Assembly: GCA_022486585.1 (NCBI GenBank)
Contig: JAKVKI010000001.1
Location: 1-64,000 of the forward strand
Direction of reading: 5' to 3'
DNA: 64,000 nucleotides
Source of the DNA: Megasphaera sp.
Lineage (GTDB): Bacteria; Bacillota; Negativicutes; Veillonellales; Megasphaeraceae
Shown here: one piece after another, positions 63,314 to 64,000 of the stretch
Position numbering within the stretch: the stretch's first letter is position 1
Layout: each line of letters begins with the position of its first letter
Notes under the pieces: model-generated
Databases searched by the model: none
What the model was told of the DNA's origin: nothing
The model's input: only the letters and a program-made list of their open reading frames with translations
Made by a program: the position numbers and the translations under genes

Positions 63314-64000
63314 TGCAATTCCTCCTCTGCAAAATAATTGTATGTCGATAACAATCCTGGCATCAGTTTTGTTACCGGCCGCCATTTCAATTTTTCTACT
63401 GCTTTTCTATTATCTAATGCTGAACGATAAATATCACCGGATCTGGCCGCTTCATACCGAACAGCAACAGCTGCATTTGAAAAATAAAAAAGGATTTCCT
63501 TCAAGGCATTTACTGTCGTTTCGATTTTCGTACTGATATTGTAAATACCTGGTTCTACAGTTTGGGCCATTGCTGCAATATTTGCCCGCACGACATCTTT
63601 TACATAAACGAAATCCCGCGATTGATCTCCATCTCCATAAATCGTCAGCCCCTTGCCTTTAGCCAGCGCTTTTGAAAAGATATAGACAACACCGCCTTCG
63701 CCATGACTGCCCTGACGTTCACCATATACATTGGAATAACGCAAAATCGCATAGGATAATCCAAAGATATCATGGTATAGCTGTATGTAGCGTTCTGCTG
63801 TTACTTTTGTCAGGCCATAAAAAGATGCCGGTTTCAACGGTTCTTCTTCTTTAATAGGCACGTTAAGATTATCTCCATAAACTGCTGCCGATGATGAAAA
63901 GAGGATCTTTTCAACGCCATAGCGTCGACACCGTTCCAATATATTGAGCAATCCTATAATATTGAGATCCGCATCTTCCAGCGGATGTTCTATGGAATAG
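63310..64000 (-). CDS. NAD-dependent sugar epimerase/dehydratase, 5' end beyond window
   Basis: The reading frame is open to the window edge, so the N-terminal NAD-binding glycine motif is missing. Visible parts are FSSSAAVYGD, the catalytic YGLTKVTAERY (Tyr-X3-Lys), YSNVYGERQ and DFVYVKDVVRAN, as in UDP-glucose 4-epimerases and related extended SDR enzymes. It probably makes a nucleotide sugar for LPS or capsule. The exact substrate cannot be told. An internal TTG at 63951 is not the likely start, since conserved sequence (SIEHPLEDADLNIIGLLN) continues upstream of it. Confidence 0.85.
   Translation of the reverse strand, partial: YSIEHPLEDADLNIIGLLNILERCRRYGVEKILFSSSAAVYGDNLNVPIKEEEPLKPASFYGLTKVTAERYIQLYHDIFGLSYAILRYSNVYGERQGSHGEGGVVYIFSKALAKGKGLTIYGDGDQSRDFVYVKDVVRANIAAMAQTVEPGIYNISTKIETTVNALKEILFYFSNAAVAVRYEAARSGDIYRSALDNRKAVEKLKWRPVTKLMPGLLSTYNYFAEEELH

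Noticed and set aside
1-64000. CRISPR arrays, prophage, insertion sequences, toxin-antitoxin pairs or defence systems
   Set aside because: No spaced direct repeats, transposase, integrase or phage structural motifs were seen. The window looks like core chromosome.

Overview
The window reads as chromosomal DNA of an anaerobic, diderm (outer-membrane) Firmicute of the class Negativicutes, most like the Megasphaera/Veillonella/Dialister group. Three things point there together. A Firmicute-style lipid programme (FapR, PlsX, FabK, PhoB/PnpR-type phosphate control) sits beside a complete run of LPS genes (lpxC, fabZ, lpxA, lpxI, lpxB, msbA, waaA, lpxK, kdsB, kdsA, kdsD, kdsC, an LpxL-type acyltransferase, lptC, lptA, lptB, lptF/G). 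There is also anaerobic carboxylate metabolism: FAD-linked D-lactate dehydrogenase, LarA-type lactate racemase, pyruvate carboxylase, an OadA/5S-type carboxyltransferase, 4-hydroxybutyrate dehydrogenase and a giant acyl-CoA dehydratase activase. The genus is not certain. Almost every gene lies on the minus strand; only one YitT gene and the giant activase are on the plus strand. No prophage, insertion sequence, CRISPR array or rRNA was seen.

Layout. 1-400: a palindromic repeat and a terminator, no convincing gene. 0.4-5.2 kb: lactate module (glcD, larA, a 52-residue membrane protein, a GntR regulator) fused by gene overlap to ispE. 5.6-6.6 kb: YitT membrane protein. 6.7-13.6 kb: phoB-phoR-pstSCAB-phoU, with two candidate Pho boxes. 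13.8-18.8 kb: pyruvate carboxylase and a biotin-less carboxyltransferase. 19-25 kb: 4-hydroxybutyrate dehydrogenase, cyclopropane synthase, a LytS/LytT pair separated by an unexplained structured region, and a radical SAM protein. 25.4-33 kb: fapR-plsX-fabH-fabD-fabG-acpP-fabK-fabF-rnc. 33.1-36 kb: PC4-like protein, second YitT, YqgF-family nuclease, DUF3084 protein. 36.2-52.1 kb: LPS synthesis and transport. 52.2-52.5 kb: tRNA-His, -Gln, -Lys. 52.6-58.1 kb: speE and the divergent activase. 58.2-64 kb: DUF2939 protein, Sel1-repeat protein, nudC, thrB, hom, ACT protein, and a sugar epimerase cut by the window end.

How it fits together. The fatty-acid operon makes the acyl-ACPs that feed phospholipid synthesis (PlsX) and lipid A synthesis (LpxA). 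Products of the 36-52 kb block build Kdo2-lipid A, flip it (MsbA) and move LPS outward (LptBFCA). The most striking observation is regulatory: a 22-base element just downstream of the fapR promoter recurs, 20 of 22 bases identical and at the same distance from its -10 box, upstream of the biotin-less carboxyltransferase gene at 17.4-18.8 kb. FapR is a malonyl-CoA sensor, so this suggests that the carboxyltransferase, next to pyruvate carboxylase, belongs to malonyl-CoA supply rather than to simple oxaloacetate decarboxylation. Further points of interest are the structured region between lytT and lytS and the two-repeat Pho boxes.
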